Translations under genes and position numbers: made by a program
In this document: positions 39,087-48,509 of the stretch, piece after piece
Layout: the number at the start of each line of letters is the position of its first letter
Position numbering within the stretch: the first letter of the stretch is position 1
The notes under the pieces: model-generated
Told to the model about the DNA's origin: nothing
Databases searched by the model: none
What the model saw: the letters and a program-made list of their open reading frames with translations, nothing else
From: UBA4246 sp045113695
GTDB lineage: Bacteria; Bacillota; Clostridia; Christensenellales; Aristaeellaceae
Assembly (NCBI GenBank): GCA_045113695.1
Contig: JBGUJG010000130.1
Location: forward strand, 1 to 64,000
DNA: 64,000 nt
Direction of reading: 5' to 3'

Positions 39087-40673
39087 ATGAAGAAACTGCT
39101 CACCTTATTGGTTGCAGCCGTGATGCTCCTGTCCCTGACGGCTGTGGCCGGCGCGGAAGGCAAAGTCCTGCGCTTCGGCCAGATGGATGCCAAGGTCGGC
39201 TACGACCCGCAGACGAATACCAACTCCGGCGCGACCACGACCGAAGACTGCGTGGTGGAGCCCCTCTACTACTGGAATGACCAGAACGAGCTGATCCCCC
39301 TGCTGGCCGAGGACTTCCCGGAGATTTCCGACGACGGCCTGGTTTACACCTTCAAGCTCCGCCAGGGCGTCAAGTTCTCCGACGGGACGGACCTGACCAC
39401 GGACGACGTCAAGTTCACCTTCGAACGCATGTTCAAGCCGGAAACGCTCGCCAAATCCACCTATATGTATGACATGATCGTTGGCGCCAAGGAAATGATC
39501 AAGGGAGAAGCGACTGAGCTGGCCGGCTTTGAAGCGGTGGACGATTACACCTTCAAATTCACCCTGACCCAGCCCTTCTCCTGCTTCTACAAGAACCTGG
39601 GCATCATCTATTCCGCGATCTTCCCGCGCGAAGCCTGCGAAGCTGCCGGCAGCGACTGGGGCGTCAAGACCCTGATCGGCACCGGTCCCTACATCCTCAA
39701 GAGCTCCGACGCCACCGGCAACGTGCTGGTCAAGAACACCAACTACTGGGGCAGCGAACCGCACTTTGACGAGATCGACATCATCTTCTACGACAACAAC
39801 AACACCAAGCTGATGGCCTTTGAAAACGGCGACATCGATCTGTGCGACGTCACCTCCTCCCTGTACCTGCAGTACCTGGGCACCGAAATGGAAGAAAAGT
39901 GCCACCACTTCTCCAAGCTGGGCACCTACTTCTTCAACACGAACGTCAGCGAAACCTTCAAGGGCGAAAAGAACCCGCTGGCCGATGTCCGCGTCCGCGA
40001 AGCGATCTCCCTGGCGATCGACCGCGACCTGATCTGCGAATTCGTGGAGAACGGTCTGGCCGTACCCGCCACCGGCATGATCAACCAGTTCCAGCTGGGC
40101 TACATCGCCCGCGAACCCTACGAACATAACCTGGATAAAGCCAAAGCCCTGCTGGCGGAAGCCGGCTATGCCGACGGCTGCACCATCACCGCGACCATCC
40201 GCACCCAGGATCAGCCCGATATGATCCAGATCCAGAGCGACCTGGCTCAGGTGGGCATCACGATGAACATCGAAGTCGTGGACGCCGCCGTCTGGTCCAG
40301 CGAGCGCGCCGCCGGCAACGTGCAGTGTCTGCTCATGGGCTGGTTCCCGCTGTACGCCGACGCTGACAACAACATCTACTCTTTCTTCCACTCCACCAAT
40401 TCCCCCGGCAAGTCCTGCTTCTACAACAGCCCCGAGTTCGACGCCCTGATGGACGCCGCCCGCTTCTCTACGGATGACGCGGAGCGCCAGAAGCTGTACG
40501 AGCAGGCGGACGACATCCTGAGCCGCGTGGATTACGGCGGAATCCCGCTGTACTATCCCTACGGCGTGTTCGCCGCGCAGGATTATGTGACGAACTTCAC
40601 CGTCGGCAATCTGATCTATCACGTCGCCTATGATGTCGATTTCGACATGGATATCTACAACGCTCAGAAGTAA
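39087..40673 (+). CDS. Extracellular solute-binding protein, family 5 (oligo/dipeptide type)
   Basis: This 528-residue SBP_bac_5 protein captures peptides or similar solutes for the downstream permeases. It has a signal peptide (MKKLLTLLVAAVMLLSLTAV, cut near AGA-EG). SBP family 5 signs are TFKLRQGVKFSDGTDLTTDD, GTGPYILKSSDATGNVLV, and AISLAIDRDLICEFVENGL. There is no cysteine at the end of the signal peptide, so no lipid anchor is predicted, which is odd for a monoderm. GC-rich codon use is stronger than in neighbours, fitting high expression. AAGGAGG lies 9 nt before the ATG. Confidence 0.9.
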   Translation: MKKLLTLLVAAVMLLSLTAVAGAEGKVLRFGQMDAKVGYDPQTNTNSGATTTEDCVVEPLYYWNDQNELIPLLAEDFPEISDDGLVYTFKLRQGVKFSDGTDLTTDDVKFTFERMFKPETLAKSTYMYDMIVGAKEMIKGEATELAGFEAVDDYTFKFTLTQPFSCFYKNLGIIYSAIFPREACEAAGSDWGVKTLIGTGPYILKSSDATGNVLVKNTNYWGSEPHFDEIDIIFYDNNNTKLMAFENGDIDLCDVTSSLYLQYLGTEMEEKCHHFSKLGTYFFNTNVSETFKGEKNPLADVRVREAISLAIDRDLICEFVENGLAVPATGMINQFQLGYIAREPYEHNLDKAKALLAEAGYADGCTITATIRTQDQPDMIQIQSDLAQVGITMNIEVVDAAVWSSERAAGNVQCLLMGWFPLYADADNNIYSFFHSTNSPGKSCFYNSPEFDALMDAARFSTDDAERQKLYEQADDILSRVDYGGIPLYYPYGVFAAQDYVTNFTVGNLIYHVAYDVDFDMDIYNAQK

Positions 40674-40691
40674 CATCTGATCTTTCCGAAC

Positions 40692-40742
40692 GGCAGGCAC
40701 AATGGACGGCGTGATTCCGCCATTGCGCCTGCCTTCTGTTTT
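40692..40742 (+). terminator. Hairpin after the binding-protein gene (attenuator)
   Basis: GGCAGGC (40692-40698) and GCCTGCC (40727-40733) close a long stem that also pairs CAATGG with CCATTG, followed by TTCTGTTTT. It sits between the binding protein and the permease genes with no promoter after it. Partial termination or 3'-end protection would keep binding-protein mRNA in excess. Confidence 0.65.
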
Positions 40743-40773
40743 CGGAATACCACGCTTCCCTGGGAGGGATTAC

Positions 40774-41712
40774 ATGGTCAATTATCTCGTCCGGCGCGTG
40801 CTGCAGGCGATCGGCGTCATCCTGGCGATTTCCCTGATCACGTTTTTTATCCTGAACATCGTTCCGGGGGATCCGGTGCAGATCATGCTGGGAGACCTCG
40901 CCACACAGGACGCCATTGAGCAGGTCCGCCAGCAGATGGGGCTGGATCAGCCGGTCTGGCGCCAGTACCTGAACTGGGTGGGAAACATGCTGCACGGGGA
41001 CTTCGGCACCTCTTATTTCCAGCACCGGCCGGTCATGGAACTGCTGATGATCTCCTTCGGTTACACAATCCGGCTGGCCCTGTTCGCCTACCTGCTGGCG
41101 GTCGCGATCGGTCTGGTCTTCGGCATTCTGGCAGCGGTTTTCCACAACAAATGGATCGACAAGTTGCTGATGATCCTCGCCGTGGGCGGCATTTCCGCCC
41201 CCAACTTCTGGGTGGCCATCATCCTGCAGATCGTCTTCGGCCTGACCCTCAAGTGGTTCCCTATCTCCGGCGCCAAGGATTTCAGCTACTACGTCCTGCC
41301 GGCCGTCGCCCTGGGGACCCGCTACGCCGCCTCCATCGCCAGGATCACCCGCAACTCCATGCTGGAAGTGACCAAGCAGGATTATATCCGCACGGCGGAA
41401 GCCAAGGGCCTGAGCGACTGGCTGATCGTGATGCGGCACACGTTCCGCAACGCCCTGATCCCGGTGATCACCGTGGCCGGAACGGACCTTGGCAATATCC
41501 TGACCGGCTCCATGCTGATCGAATCGGTGTTCCAGATCAGCGGCATCGGCAAGCTGATGGTGGACGCCATCGGCCAGCGCGACCTGCCGCTGGTGCAGGG
41601 CGGCGTCATGTACATCGCTTTCATCTGCGTACTGGTCTACCTGATCGTCGACCTGCTGTACGGCGTAGTCGATCCGAGAATCCGCCTGGGAGGAGGGGAC
41701 TCGCATGAGTAA
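40774..41712 (+). CDS. dppB: Peptide ABC transporter permease, DppB/OppB type
   Basis: This 312-residue inner permease has six membrane helices. It has the typical N-terminus (YLVRRVLQAIGVILAISLI) and NIVPGDPVQIMLG extracytoplasmic start. The EAA loop for ATPase contact is YIRTAEAKGLSDWLIVMRHT followed by FRNALIPVITV. Start 40774 follows GGGAGGGA. It overlaps the next permease by 8 nt. The exact substrate (di-, oligopeptide or other) cannot be told from sequence; the symbol denotes the type. Confidence 0.87.
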   Translation: MVNYLVRRVLQAIGVILAISLITFFILNIVPGDPVQIMLGDLATQDAIEQVRQQMGLDQPVWRQYLNWVGNMLHGDFGTSYFQHRPVMELLMISFGYTIRLALFAYLLAVAIGLVFGILAAVFHNKWIDKLLMILAVGGISAPNFWVAIILQIVFGLTLKWFPISGAKDFSYYVLPAVALGTRYAASIARITRNSMLEVTKQDYIRTAEAKGLSDWLIVMRHTFRNALIPVITVAGTDLGNILTGSMLIESVFQISGIGKLMVDAIGQRDLPLVQGGVMYIAFICVLVYLIVDLLYGVVDPRIRLGGGDSHE

Positions 41713-42574
41713 GGAAAAGAAAAAAACCAACAGCCAGTCTTACTACCGGGTTTCTTTCGCCATCCTCCGGAGAAACAAGCTGGCCATGTTCTGTCTGGGC
41801 ATCGTGATCCTGCTGATCCTGATCGCGGTCTTCGCTCCCTGGCTGACCCCCTACAATCCCAACCTGAACGATGTGCGCAACCGTTTCCAGAGCCCCAGCT
41901 GGGCGCATCCCTTCGGGACGGACGAGTACGGCCGGGACATCCTGACCCGTGTCTTCTACGGGTGCCGGATCTCCCTGTCCGTGGGCATCATTTCCCAGCT
42001 GATCGCCTCTTTCCTGGGGTATTTCATCGGGGTCTGCGCGGGCTATTACGGCGGGAAGGTGGACTCTGTGCTGTCCTTTATCATTCAGGTATTTTCTTCC
42101 TTCCCCTTCCTGCTGTTCGCCATCGCCGTCATGTTCATCCTGGGGCCGGGCCTTGTCAACCTGTACATCGCCCTGGGCCTGCTGGGCTGGACATCGACGG
42201 CCAGGCTGATCCGCGGCGAGGTGATGCGGCTCAAAAACAGCGAATACATCCAAGCCTGCATCGTCGGGGGCGGCTCCGGCTGGCGGATCATCATCAAGCA
42301 TCTGCTGCCCAACTGCGTCCCCACCCTGATCATCACGATCACGATGGGCATCCCGAGGGCCATTCTTTCAGAAGCCTCTCTGAGCTTCCTGGGCCTCGGC
42401 GTCTCCCCGCCCACTGCTTCCTGGGGTGCGATGATTTCCTACGCCCAGCAGTATATCCGGAAATACGCCTATTACAGCCTTTTCCCCGGTTTTGCCATCA
42501 TCATCTGCGTGCTGGCCTTCAACCTTCTGGGCGACGGCCTGCGCGACGCGCTGGATCCCAAACTGCGCAGCTGA
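41705..42574 (+). CDS. dppC: Peptide ABC transporter permease, DppC/OppC type
   Basis: This 289-residue second permease has the N-terminal LRRNKLAMFCLGIVILLILI segment and the family's HPFGTDEYGRDILTRVFYGC loop. The EAA motif region is EYIQACIVGGGSGWRIIIKH followed by LLPNCVPTLII. GGAGGAGG lies upstream inside the end of dppB, and the 8-nt overlap indicates coupling. It pairs with DppB to form the channel. Confidence 0.88.
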   Translation: MSKEKKKTNSQSYYRVSFAILRRNKLAMFCLGIVILLILIAVFAPWLTPYNPNLNDVRNRFQSPSWAHPFGTDEYGRDILTRVFYGCRISLSVGIISQLIASFLGYFIGVCAGYYGGKVDSVLSFIIQVFSSFPFLLFAIAVMFILGPGLVNLYIALGLLGWTSTARLIRGEVMRLKNSEYIQACIVGGGSGWRIIIKHLLPNCVPTLIITITMGIPRAILSEASLSFLGLGVSPPTASWGAMISYAQQYIRKYAYYSLFPGFAIIICVLAFNLLGDGLRDALDPKLRS

Positions 42575-42597
42575 CAGCCTGAAAGGAGTTTTTTACC

Positions 42598-43590
42598 TTG
42601 AGTGAAATCATTCTCGACGTGAAGGACCTGTCCATGAGTTTCTTCACCGATCAGGGCGAGCTGCCGGCCGTCAACCACGTCAGCTTTCAGGTGGAAAAGG
42701 GCAGGACCCTCGGCATCGTCGGCGAATCCGGCTGCGGCAAATCGATGACCTCCCTGTGCGTGATGCACCTGTTTCCCTCCCCGCCCGGAAAAATCGTGGG
42801 CGGCAGCATCATTTTTGACGGGAAGGACCTGACGAAGCTCAGCAAGAAGGAGATGCGCGCCGTCCGCGGCAAGGGCATCGCGATGATCTTCCAGGAGCCG
42901 ATGACGAGTCTGAATCCCGTGCTGACCATCGGCAGACAGCTGACGGAAGCCATCCTCGCCCACGAAAGCGTCAGCAAAGAAGAAGCGAAACAGCGGGCCC
43001 TCCGGATGATCAGCCTGGTCGGCATTCCCATGCCGGAAAAGATCTACGCCTCCTGCCCCCACCAGCTGTCCGGCGGCATGCGCCAGCGGATCATGATCGC
43101 CATGGCCCTTTCCTGCAAGCCCGCCCTGCTGATCTGCGACGAGCCGACCACCGCGCTGGACGTGACGGTGCAGGCCCAGATCCTGGAACTGATCAACCGG
43201 CTCAAAGAAGAAACGGGTACCTCCGTCATGATGATCACCCATGATATGGGCGTCATCAACGAGATGTCCGATACCGTGCTGGTCATGTATGCCGGCCAGG
43301 TCGTGGAATACGCCGGAACGGACGAGCTGTTTTCCAACCCATCCCACCCCTACACCTCCGGCCTGATCGCCTCTATCCCCTCGCTGGACAAAGAGGAAGA
43401 AGAGCTGCATGTGATTCCCGGCTCCGTCCCCATGCTCTACGAGCTGCCGGAAGGCTGCCTGTTTTCTCCCCGCTGCCCCTACGCCACCGACCTGTGCCGG
43501 CAGAAACGGCCCGGCCTTACGGAGTGCGCTCCCGGGCACCAGGTGAGATGCTTCCGCTTCACACAAGAATGGAAGGAGGGTCAGCCGTGA
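42598..43590 (+). CDS. dppD: Peptide ABC transporter ATP-binding protein, DppD/OppD type
   Basis: This 330-residue ATPase has Walker A GESGCGKS, Q-loop IFQEPMTSLNPV, signature HQLSGGMRQRIMIA and Walker B LLICDEPTTALDVT. The C-terminal oligopeptide-transporter extension carries the cysteines GCLFSPRCPYATDLC, which in relatives bind an iron-sulfur cluster. The start is TTG at 42598 with AAAGGAG before it. The end overlaps the second ATPase gene (GTGA). Confidence 0.9.
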   Translation: MSEIILDVKDLSMSFFTDQGELPAVNHVSFQVEKGRTLGIVGESGCGKSMTSLCVMHLFPSPPGKIVGGSIIFDGKDLTKLSKKEMRAVRGKGIAMIFQEPMTSLNPVLTIGRQLTEAILAHESVSKEEAKQRALRMISLVGIPMPEKIYASCPHQLSGGMRQRIMIAMALSCKPALLICDEPTTALDVTVQAQILELINRLKEETGTSVMMITHDMGVINEMSDTVLVMYAGQVVEYAGTDELFSNPSHPYTSGLIASIPSLDKEEEELHVIPGSVPMLYELPEGCLFSPRCPYATDLCRQKRPGLTECAPGHQVRCFRFTQEWKEGQP

Positions 43591-44582
43591 GCGAGGCCCC
43601 GCTGCTTCAGGTGGAACACCTGAAAAAATACTACTCGATGAAAACGGGCATGTTTTCCCGGGCCAAAGGCCAGGTCAAAGCGGTGGACGACATCAGCTTC
43701 ACCCTGCGCCACGGCGAAACCATCGGCATCGTCGGCGAAAGCGGCTGCGGCAAGAGCACGATGGGCAAAACCATCCTGCGCCTGATCGAACCGACTGCCG
43801 GGAAGATCCTCCTGGAAGGGGAGGACTTTACCGCCCTGCAGGGCAGCGCCCTCAAGCAGGCGCGCCGGAAGATGAAGCTGATCTTCCAGGATCCTTACGC
43901 CTCCCTGAACCCGCGCATGACCGTCAGGGACATCATCGGGGAAAACCTCGACATCGACCATACCTACCCGAATAAAAAAGAGCGGGACGACCGCATCATG
44001 GAGGTCATGGAACAGACCGGCCTCAACCTGGACTATCTGGACCGCTATCCTCACGAATTTTCCGGCGGGCAGCGGCAGCGCATCGGCATCGCCCGGGCGA
44101 TCGTCCTGCAGCCCAGGCTGGTCATCTGTGACGAGCCCGTCTCCGCCCTGGACGTCTCCATCCAGGCGAAGATCATCAACCTGCTCAAGGAACTGCAGAA
44201 CAGGCTCGGCCTCTCCTATATCTTTATCAGCCACGACCTTTCCGTCGTCAAGCACATTTCCGACCGGGTCGGCGTCATGTACCTGGGCCACATGATGGAG
44301 CTGGCGGACAAGCGCTCCCTGTACGAAAACCCGATGAACCCCTATACCCAGGCCCTGATCTCCGCCATCCCAAAGCTGCCCGGCGAAACCGAATGTGAAA
44401 AGATCCCTCTGACCGGGGATGTCCCTTCCCCCGCCAATCCCCCGTCCGGCTGCTGTTTCCACACCCGCTGCCCGATGGCAAAGCCCATCTGCTCTGAGGA
44501 GATCCCGCAGCTTAAGCAGGTCGGCCCCGATCACTGGTGCGCCTGCCACCTGTGCAAAGGCTGTGAGACCAAAGCCGAATAA
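43587..44582 (+). CDS. dppF: Peptide ABC transporter ATP-binding protein, DppF/OppF type
   Basis: This 331-residue partner ATPase has Walker A GESGCGKST, Q-loop IFQDPYASLNPR, signature EFSGGQRQRIGIARA and Walker B LVICDEPVSALDVS. Its C-terminal extension also has the cysteine pattern SGCCFHTRCPMAKPIC. The GTG at 43587 overlaps the dppD stop (GTGA) and is preceded by GGAAGGAGGG; an earlier open frame lies in coding sequence of dppD. It is the last gene of the operon and ends at a strong terminator. Confidence 0.9.
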   Translation: MSEAPLLQVEHLKKYYSMKTGMFSRAKGQVKAVDDISFTLRHGETIGIVGESGCGKSTMGKTILRLIEPTAGKILLEGEDFTALQGSALKQARRKMKLIFQDPYASLNPRMTVRDIIGENLDIDHTYPNKKERDDRIMEVMEQTGLNLDYLDRYPHEFSGGQRQRIGIARAIVLQPRLVICDEPVSALDVSIQAKIINLLKELQNRLGLSYIFISHDLSVVKHISDRVGVMYLGHMMELADKRSLYENPMNPYTQALISAIPKLPGETECEKIPLTGDVPSPANPPSGCCFHTRCPMAKPICSEEIPQLKQVGPDHWCACHLCKGCETKAE

Positions 44583-44587
44583 ATGTT

Positions 44588-44618
44588 TCAGGGGCTGATG
44601 CGACGCATCAGCCCCTGA
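44588..44618. terminator. Bidirectional terminator between dppF and the P-type ATPase gene
   Basis: TCAGGGGCTGATGCG and its exact complement form a 15-bp stem with a 1-nt nominal loop between convergent stop codons. T-runs are short (GTTTATGC on plus, AACATTT on minus). Confidence 0.7.
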
Positions 44619-44620
44619 GT

Positions 44621-47122
44621 TTATGCTTTCTTTGCCTGAAGGCGCTTTTCCCGCCATTTTTCGTACAGCCGGAACATCAGCGGCGTCAGGAACATCGCGG
44701 CAAAGCCGACCGCGAGCACGACGCCCAGGGCGATCCAGCTCTGGTCCGGCATGGTGTAGACGGTCAGGAAGAAGACCGAACGGAAACGCAGGCAGACCAC
44801 CGTCAGCGCCGCGGTCATCAGGGCCAGCACCGCCGCCCGCAGCCAGGTCAGCGGCCAGCAGACCATGGCCAGCTCGGCCAGACCGATGGTCGCCGCCGCC
44901 AGCACCGCCACGGTGGAGCAGTCCTGCCAGCTCAGGCCGAAGATCGTCAGCGCCGAAGCCAGGATTGCGCTGACCGCCACCCCGACGCCGCCCGGCGCCG
45001 CCGTCTTGAGCACCGTTTTCAGGAAGTTGCCCTGAACCCGCTCCCGGTTGGGCTCCAGGGCCAGGAAGAAGGCCGGGATCCCGATTGTCAGGGAAGAAAG
45101 GAGGGTCAGCTGGATCGGCTGGAAAGGATACTGCAGCGGCAGGATCAGCGTCAGCAGGCTCAGCAGGGCGGAAAAAATGGTCTTGACCAGGAAGAGGGTC
45201 GCGGTTCTGCGGACGTTGCCGATCACCCGGCGTCCTTCTCCGACCACTTCCGGCAGGCCGCTGAAATCGCCGCTCAGCAGGGTCAGCTGGGCCACGCCGC
45301 GCACAGCGTCGACGCTGGTGCCCATGGCGATCGAGCAGTCCGCCTTCTTAAGAGCCGGAATATCGTTGACCCCGTCGCCGGTCATGGCCACCGTATGACC
45401 CTCCTGCTGCAGGGCGGACACCAGTTTCTTCTTCTGTTCCGGGGTCACCCGCCCAAAGACACGGGTTTCCCGCACCGCCTCCCGGATGGCCTCGTCATTC
45501 GTCAGGGTCGCCGCGTCCACATAGTGCTCCGCGCCGGGGAGACCGGCCTTTTTCGCGATGCGGGATACCGTCACCGCGTCGTCGCCGCTGATCACGCAGA
45601 GGCGGACGTCCTGCCCGGTAAAATAGTTCAGCGTCTCGTTCACGTTAGGCCGCAGCTCGTCGCTCAGCCCGATCAGGCCCAGTACTTTCTGTACCGACGG
45701 GCATTCTTCCGCGGAAATCGGTCCGCTGGCCCGGCACAGGGCGATCACCCGGTGTCCCTGTTCCGTCATCGGGGCGATCCGCTCCTGAAGCGGTCCGATA
45801 TCATCCAGCACAAAGCTCGGGGCGCCCAGAATCAGCGTCGTCCCGTCCGAGAACGAGGCGGCGGATTTTTTCCGCCGGGAAGAGAACGGCAGGATCGCCG
45901 CGTCTTCCGGATCGGCTGGAGCTGTCCACGCACGGAGGGCGTTCAGCGTCGGGCTTTCGTCGTCAAACGCCGACAGGAAGCGGGACACGCCCTGTTTCAG
46001 TTCCTCCTCTGTTCCGTCCAGGGGCACCGCCTCTTCCACCTTCATGCGGCCGGTGGTCAGCGTGCCTGTCTTGTCCAGGCAGAGCACGTCCGCCCGGGCC
46101 AGGGACTCGATGCCGAAAAGCTCGGAAACCAGCGTTTCCTTTTTGCCCAGCCGCACCACGCCGACCATCAGGGCGACGCTGGTCAGGAGGATCAGCCCCT
46201 CCGGGATCATGCCGATCATCGCCGCCACGACCCTTGGCACCGCCTCGTTGAGCGGGAGCTTGAGGATAAAATACTGTTTGACCATCAGCAGGCCGCCGAT
46301 GGGAAGCAGCAGGGCGCTGATCGTCCTGACCAGGGTGTTCAGGTCATTCATCAGCACCGATTTGGGCGCCTTGATCTTCCGGGCCGTGCTGGTCAGCCTG
46401 GAAGCGTAGGACTGATCCCCCACGTAAACGAGCTGGGCGGTAAACCGGCCTTCCGTCACGTAGCTGCCGGACAGGAGCCAGTCCCCTTCCGTTTTCTGCA
46501 CCGGGTCGCTCTCCCCGGTCAGCAGGGATTCGTCCGCCGCGCCCCGGCCGTCCCGCACCAGGGCGTCCGCCGGCACCTGCTCGCCGGGGTGCAGCACGAT
46601 CAGGTCGCCCCGGACCAGCTGATCCGGCTTCACGGTTTCCTCTTTTCCTCCCCGGAGGACACGGGTATGCGGCATGTGCAGCAGCTGCAGCTTCTGCACG
46701 GTTTTGCGCGCGCGGAGCTCCTGAATGGTGCCGATCAGGGTATTGGAAATCACCACGCCCATAAAGAGCATGTTCCGGTAGGAGCCTACCAGCAGCAGGC
46801 AAACCGCCAGGGCGATGTTCATCAGGTTGAACAGCGTAAACAGATTGGACGCGATGATTTTGGCCGGGCTTTTCCCGGTTTCCTTCCGGGAGACGTTGGC
46901 CCCGCCCGACTTCCGGATTTTTTCCGCTTCCTCCTCTGTCAGGCCTTCCGGCCCGGTCGGTGTAAACTTTTTGGGAACGCCGGAAGGAATCTCCAGCTCC
47001 GCCGATTTGCGGGCAGAGCGGGCCTCCTGGAGTTTCTCCTTCTGAGATTGTCCGGCTCCCGTCAGACGGCTGAAAAAACGCCTGATCCCGGATTCCCCGG
47101 TGCTTTTTCCCTGCTGCGGCAT
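44621..47122 (-). CDS. Cation-transporting P-type ATPase (CtpE-like, probable Ca2+ type)
   Basis: This 833-residue P-type ATPase has a cytoplasmic start of about 85 residues, membrane helices, actuator motif LLTGESDPV, the M4 motif GMIPEGLILLTS, and phosphorylated Asp350 in VLCLDKTGTLTTGRM. The hinge GDGVNDIPALKKADCSIAMG and a helical C-terminus follow. The PEGL motif and lack of metal-binding CxxC or CPC motifs speak against heavy metals and for Ca2+ or a related cation; CtpE-like proteins are the closest match by eye. Start 47122 has AAAGGAGAG upstream, preferred over an in-frame codon 141 nt earlier. It converges on dppF. Confidence 0.82.
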   Translation of the reverse strand: MPQQGKSTGESGIRRFFSRLTGAGQSQKEKLQEARSARKSAELEIPSGVPKKFTPTGPEGLTEEEAEKIRKSGGANVSRKETGKSPAKIIASNLFTLFNLMNIALAVCLLLVGSYRNMLFMGVVISNTLIGTIQELRARKTVQKLQLLHMPHTRVLRGGKEETVKPDQLVRGDLIVLHPGEQVPADALVRDGRGAADESLLTGESDPVQKTEGDWLLSGSYVTEGRFTAQLVYVGDQSYASRLTSTARKIKAPKSVLMNDLNTLVRTISALLLPIGGLLMVKQYFILKLPLNEAVPRVVAAMIGMIPEGLILLTSVALMVGVVRLGKKETLVSELFGIESLARADVLCLDKTGTLTTGRMKVEEAVPLDGTEEELKQGVSRFLSAFDDESPTLNALRAWTAPADPEDAAILPFSSRRKKSAASFSDGTTLILGAPSFVLDDIGPLQERIAPMTEQGHRVIALCRASGPISAEECPSVQKVLGLIGLSDELRPNVNETLNYFTGQDVRLCVISGDDAVTVSRIAKKAGLPGAEHYVDAATLTNDEAIREAVRETRVFGRVTPEQKKKLVSALQQEGHTVAMTGDGVNDIPALKKADCSIAMGTSVDAVRGVAQLTLLSGDFSGLPEVVGEGRRVIGNVRRTATLFLVKTIFSALLSLLTLILPLQYPFQPIQLTLLSSLTIGIPAFFLALEPNRERVQGNFLKTVLKTAAPGGVGVAVSAILASALTIFGLSWQDCSTVAVLAAATIGLAELAMVCWPLTWLRAAVLALMTAALTVVCLRFRSVFFLTVYTMPDQSWIALGVVLAVGFAAMFLTPLMFRLYEKWREKRLQAKKA

Positions 47123-47132
47123 GTTGCTCTCC

Positions 47133-47162
47133 TTTACACAGCCCTTCCGGATATGGTAGAAT
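47133..47162 (+). promoter_or_regulatory. Promoter of the SH3-domain gene
   Basis: TTTACA (47133-47138), an 18-bp spacer and TAGAAT (47157-47162), just upstream of GGGAGGGAG. It lies in the divergent gap to the P-type ATPase gene. Confidence 0.5.
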
Positions 47163-47183
47163 ACCGGGAGGGAGATGATTGCC

Positions 47184-48206
47184 GTGAAAAAAAACTGCGT
47201 GATGTTCCTGTTGGCGCTGAGCCTGCTGACAGCCGCCGCTTTCGCGGACAGCGGCCAGACCACGGCTTCCTGCGCCGGCGATGATTACAGTCTGACCGCG
47301 TCGCTGACCAGCAGCGGGCTCCGCGCCGCGCTGTCTTTTTCCTTCCGCAACAGCGGAACCGGCAGCGCCGGGCTGCTGATCCACAATATCGCCCTGGACG
47401 GCGAGTGCACGGACACCGCCTTCTCCCTGGAAGCCGCTCCCGGGCGTACGGCGGAACACCGCTGTATCTGGCAGAAGGAAGCCCTGGGCTCCCTGACGGC
47501 CGTTGAAGTCTGGGCGGAAATCTCCCGCCCCGGCAAGGAACCGGAGCACCGGATCCTGACCATTTATCCGCTCGGAGAGCGGAAGGTATCCCGCCGTATG
47601 ATCCCCGCCGGGGAGACGGTCACCGCCGTCTATGACGACGAGAACGCCTCTGTATTCGCCGCCCGGCTGAACGGCCCCTCCGTTCTTCACCAGACCGGGC
47701 TGACCTTTGACTGGGCGCTGATCAACAAGGGCGACGCGCCGCTTCGCTTTGTCCTGACCGGCCTGTACGGAAAACAGGAACCGTCCGCCGCGGACGTCCT
47801 GCCCCATACAATCTCCTATCTTCCCGCCCAGGTGCCGCTGGATGCTTTTGAAACCCCGGCCTCCCCGAAGGTCTCCTTCCGCATCGCCGGTTACCTGACC
47901 GGCAGCGATCTGCCCCTGTTCCAGGCCGAATATGAGCTGAACCCGCTCGCCCCCCGCAGCGTCCCGACCATGCGGCCCACCGCCGCCCCCGGACCGTTCC
48001 GGATCGGCACCGTCACCATCCGCAAAAGCGGGGACGTCAACGTCCGGGAAGAGGGAAACACCAAAGCCAAAAAAGTCGGCTCCGCCAAAGCCGGCGCCTC
48101 CTACCCCTGCTACGGCGTATCGGATACCGGCTGGTACCTGATTGAGCTGGCGGACGGGACCAGGGGGTATGTGACAAACGCATATTCCACGCTGGTGAGG
48201 GAATAA
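47184..48206 (+). CDS. Secreted protein with C-terminal SH3 domain
   Basis: This 340-residue protein has a signal peptide (KKNCVMFLLALSLLTAAAF). Two beta-rich regions follow (about 25-130 and 140-265), then a Pro-rich linker (VPTMRPTAAPGP) and a bacterial SH3 domain (about 275-340, SGDVNVREEGNTKAKKVG). SH3b domains usually bind peptidoglycan, so a wall-associated role is likely; there is no catalytic motif. The GTG at 47184 gives the best spacing (8-9 nt) from GGGAGGGAG; an ATG three codons earlier is too close to it. Confidence 0.72.
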   Translation: MKKNCVMFLLALSLLTAAAFADSGQTTASCAGDDYSLTASLTSSGLRAALSFSFRNSGTGSAGLLIHNIALDGECTDTAFSLEAAPGRTAEHRCIWQKEALGSLTAVEVWAEISRPGKEPEHRILTIYPLGERKVSRRMIPAGETVTAVYDDENASVFAARLNGPSVLHQTGLTFDWALINKGDAPLRFVLTGLYGKQEPSAADVLPHTISYLPAQVPLDAFETPASPKVSFRIAGYLTGSDLPLFQAEYELNPLAPRSVPTMRPTAAPGPFRIGTVTIRKSGDVNVREEGNTKAKKVGSAKAGASYPCYGVSDTGWYLIELADGTRGYVTNAYSTLVRE

Positions 48207-48355
48207 TCGGATGCGCGGCAGTCAGTAGATGCTCATGGGCCATTATATCATTTCCGTTCTGCTTGTTCAACAAAAAATGGTTACCCATTGAAAAAGCCAA
48301 GTAAAAAACGCGTAAAAAACGCCTGAAAGCGCGCTGCTCGGCACAGAAAAAAAGA

Positions 48356-48384
48356 TTGACAGAGCTCCTCTTTTGTGGTAAATT
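48356..48384 (+). promoter_or_regulatory. Promoter of the rplU-prp-rpmA operon
   Basis: TTGACA (48356-48361), 17 bp and TAAATT (48379-48384). The stretch before it (48207-48355) contains no gene that I can see. Confidence 0.75.
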
Positions 48385-48390
48385 ATTTTG

Positions 48391-48509
48391 GTAGCCGCTC
48401 AGGAGGGGCTTGTTAAATGCGGCCTTGCCGCTGCCCCACGGCTGAGACATGCCGTTCTTCGCCTTCTGGACAAGCCTGGCGGAAAAACAAACAAGGAGGT
48501 GCTGCTCAA
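48391..48509 (+). promoter_or_regulatory. L21 leader (ribosomal autoregulatory 5' UTR)
   Basis: The 5' UTR of rplU folds into a three-way arrangement: GGCTTGT (48407-48413) pairs with ACAAGCC (48470-48476) and encloses hairpins GCGGC-CTT-GCCGC (48419-48431) and ACGGC...GCCGT (48438-48455). Position, size and shape fit the Firmicute L21 leader family, in which ribosomal protein binding is thought to repress the operon. Confidence 0.65.
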
